A stretch of 5,465 bases of DNA, from assembly GCA_012031475.1 (NCBI GenBank), contig JAAUTJ010000383.1:1-5465 (forward strand), in the 5' to 3' direction. Below, piece by piece: positions 4,825 to 5,465 of this stretch. The stretch comes from Leptolyngbyaceae cyanobacterium SM1_3_5. GTDB taxonomy: Bacteria; Cyanobacteriota; Cyanobacteriia; Elainellales; Elainellaceae. Below the pieces are notes generated by a model. The model was given only the letters and a program-made list of their open reading frames with translations, had not been told where the DNA came from and did no database searches. Position numbers and translations under genes: made by a program. Positions within the stretch are counted from its first letter, which is position 1; each line of letters starts with the position of its first letter.

Positions 4825-5411
4825 TCAGACCGAAGCGCGAGCCGTTCCCGCAATGATGTCTCGAATGGCGCTCACCTGCTCACCATAGGCGCGATCGCTC
4901 AGCACTGCGGTTGCGCCTCGGTCGAAAGCGCGTCGAGTTCGATCCAGGATTTGCAGCCGCCGTAGGACGATCGAACCGGAATGTGGTGGGGCGGATCGAC
5001 TCGAAACACGCGCAGCAGCAGGATATACAGCGGTTCGCGAGCTTTCCAGCGCAGGCGATCGCGCACAAAGGCTTCGTTCCAAACGTGAAGCGGCAGCAGG
5101 GCGGACACCACATCGGGATCGCTGACCTGAAAGACTTCTGTGATGTCGGCAAAGGCTTGGATCGTGACATTTTCAGGATGCCAGCCGGATTCAACGGGCT
5201 GCACCGCATCGGCGTAGGGAAGTTTGAGCAATTCCGGCTGCTGATGCTCGTAGGTGGGATAGAGCCAAATGCGATCGAACGCCACCGCAAACCGCCCGCC
5301 GATTTCGCGAATGCCGCCTTTTCGCAACAGCAGGATCGTTTCGCCGCGTACGAGTGCTTCGGTTGCCACTGCCCATTCTTTCAGTGCTGCGTTCAGTGCT
5401 GCGTTCGACAT
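4825..5411 (-). CDS. DUF1802-like protein of unknown function (one frameshift near the C-terminus)
   Basis: The N-terminal 165 residues read well: ALKEWAVATEALVRGETILL (9-28), LRKGGIREIGGRF (29-41), LYPTYEHQQPE (50-60), WHPENVTIQAFADITEVFQV (77-96), LHVWNEAF (108-115) and PVRSSYGGCKSWIELD (145-160). This resembles the DUF1802 family as I know it from cyanobacteria; no biochemical role is established. It is soluble with no signal peptide. As given, the frame ends at 4899 in a non-family tail. Adding one base at the CC at plus 4916-4917 restores EGATAVLSDRAYGEQVSAIR and a TGA at 4825-4827, about 195 aa in all. The ATG at 5411 is used; no good Shine-Dalgarno is seen. Residues 3-10 (NAALNAAL) come from an exact 12-bp tandem duplication, so the natural start may be less certain. 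It is probably the first gene of a pair with DUF554. Confidence 0.8.
5382..5405. repeat. Exact 12-bp tandem duplication at the DUF1802-like N-terminus
   Basis: CAGTGCTGCGTT is present twice head to tail (5382-5393, 5394-5405). On the minus strand it encodes NAAL-NAAL just after the initiator Met-Ser. It is in frame, so it only lengthens the N-terminus by four residues. Confidence 0.85.
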
Positions 5412-5434
5412 GGCCGTATGTCACCAGAAATGTG

Positions 5435-5465
5435 AATTGAGCTTAATCAATTGATGCCATCAATT
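5435..5465. promoter_or_regulatory. Nested AT-rich palindromes upstream of the DUF1802-like gene, at the window edge
   Basis: AATTGATG (5449-5456) and CATCAATT (5458-5465) form a perfect 8-bp inverted repeat around one base. AATTGA (5435-5440) and TCAATT (5447-5452) form an overlapping one. They lie 24-54 bp before the DUF1802-like ATG, where an operator or promoter would sit, but the window ends inside the region so its extent is unknown. No gene is visible in 5412-5465. Confidence 0.45.

Larger units (their letters stand above)
871..5062. repeat. Nine dispersed HIP1 octamers (GCGATCGC)
   Basis: HIP1 is a highly iterated palindrome found across many cyanobacterial genomes. Copies seen: 871-878, 889-896, 1827-1834 and 1833-1840 (overlapping), 3046-3053, 3877-3884, 4049-4056, 4891-4898, 5055-5062. 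All lie inside coding regions. The 1182-bp rtcB has only one full copy. The motif is the main evidence that the source is a cyanobacterium. Confidence 0.95.

Noticed and set aside
4911..5435. A 174-codon open frame on the plus strand
   Set aside because: It is antisense to the DUF1802-like gene, whose minus-strand frame carries coherent conserved motifs. The plus product is low-complexity and unlike any family I know.

Overview
The window reads as chromosomal DNA from a cyanobacterium. Nine copies of the HIP1 octamer GCGATCGC and many more CGATCG cores lie in 5.5 kb. The gene content fits too: a CcdA of the cyanobacterial/plastid System II type next to ftsW, and a DUF1802-like protein, a family I know mainly from cyanobacteria. 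Genus is not resolvable; a moderately GC-rich filamentous lineage is a guess.

Layout, left to right. (1) Minus strand, 6-2053: ftsW (septal peptidoglycan polymerase) followed 30 nt later by ccdA (thiol-reductant transporter for cytochrome c maturation), probably co-transcribed. (2) A 132-bp divergent control region, 2054-2185, with overlapping candidate promoters for ftsW and rtcB and a bulged 10-bp hairpin in the rtcB leader. (3) Plus strand, 2186-3367: rtcB, an intact RNA 3'-phosphate/5'-OH ligase of the Escherichia coli type, followed by a good intrinsic terminator. (4) A small-gene island, 3479-4011: a 67-aa unrecognised protein (minus) and a 66-aa ribbon-helix-helix protein (plus), divergent from a 128-bp spacer with promoter signals and four CTAG sites. 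(5) Minus strand, 4012-5411: a DUF1802-like gene followed by a DUF554 membrane-protein gene. The DUF554 stop codon directly abuts the stop codon of the ribbon-helix-helix gene.

Three genes (ccdA, DUF554, DUF1802) do not read through as given. Each becomes a full-length, family-consistent protein if one base is added or removed at one or two points (four points in all). Three of the four are at or beside short homopolymers. I read these as probable sequence or assembly errors rather than decay, and give whole-gene coordinates.

The genes do not form one obvious pathway: cell division/envelope, cytochrome c assembly, RNA repair, and several uncharacterised families. I did not find a convincing new multi-gene system. 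The best leads for novelty are the rtcB leader hairpin with its overlapping divergent promoters, and the ribbon-helix-helix/small-protein pair with its CTAG-rich spacer.
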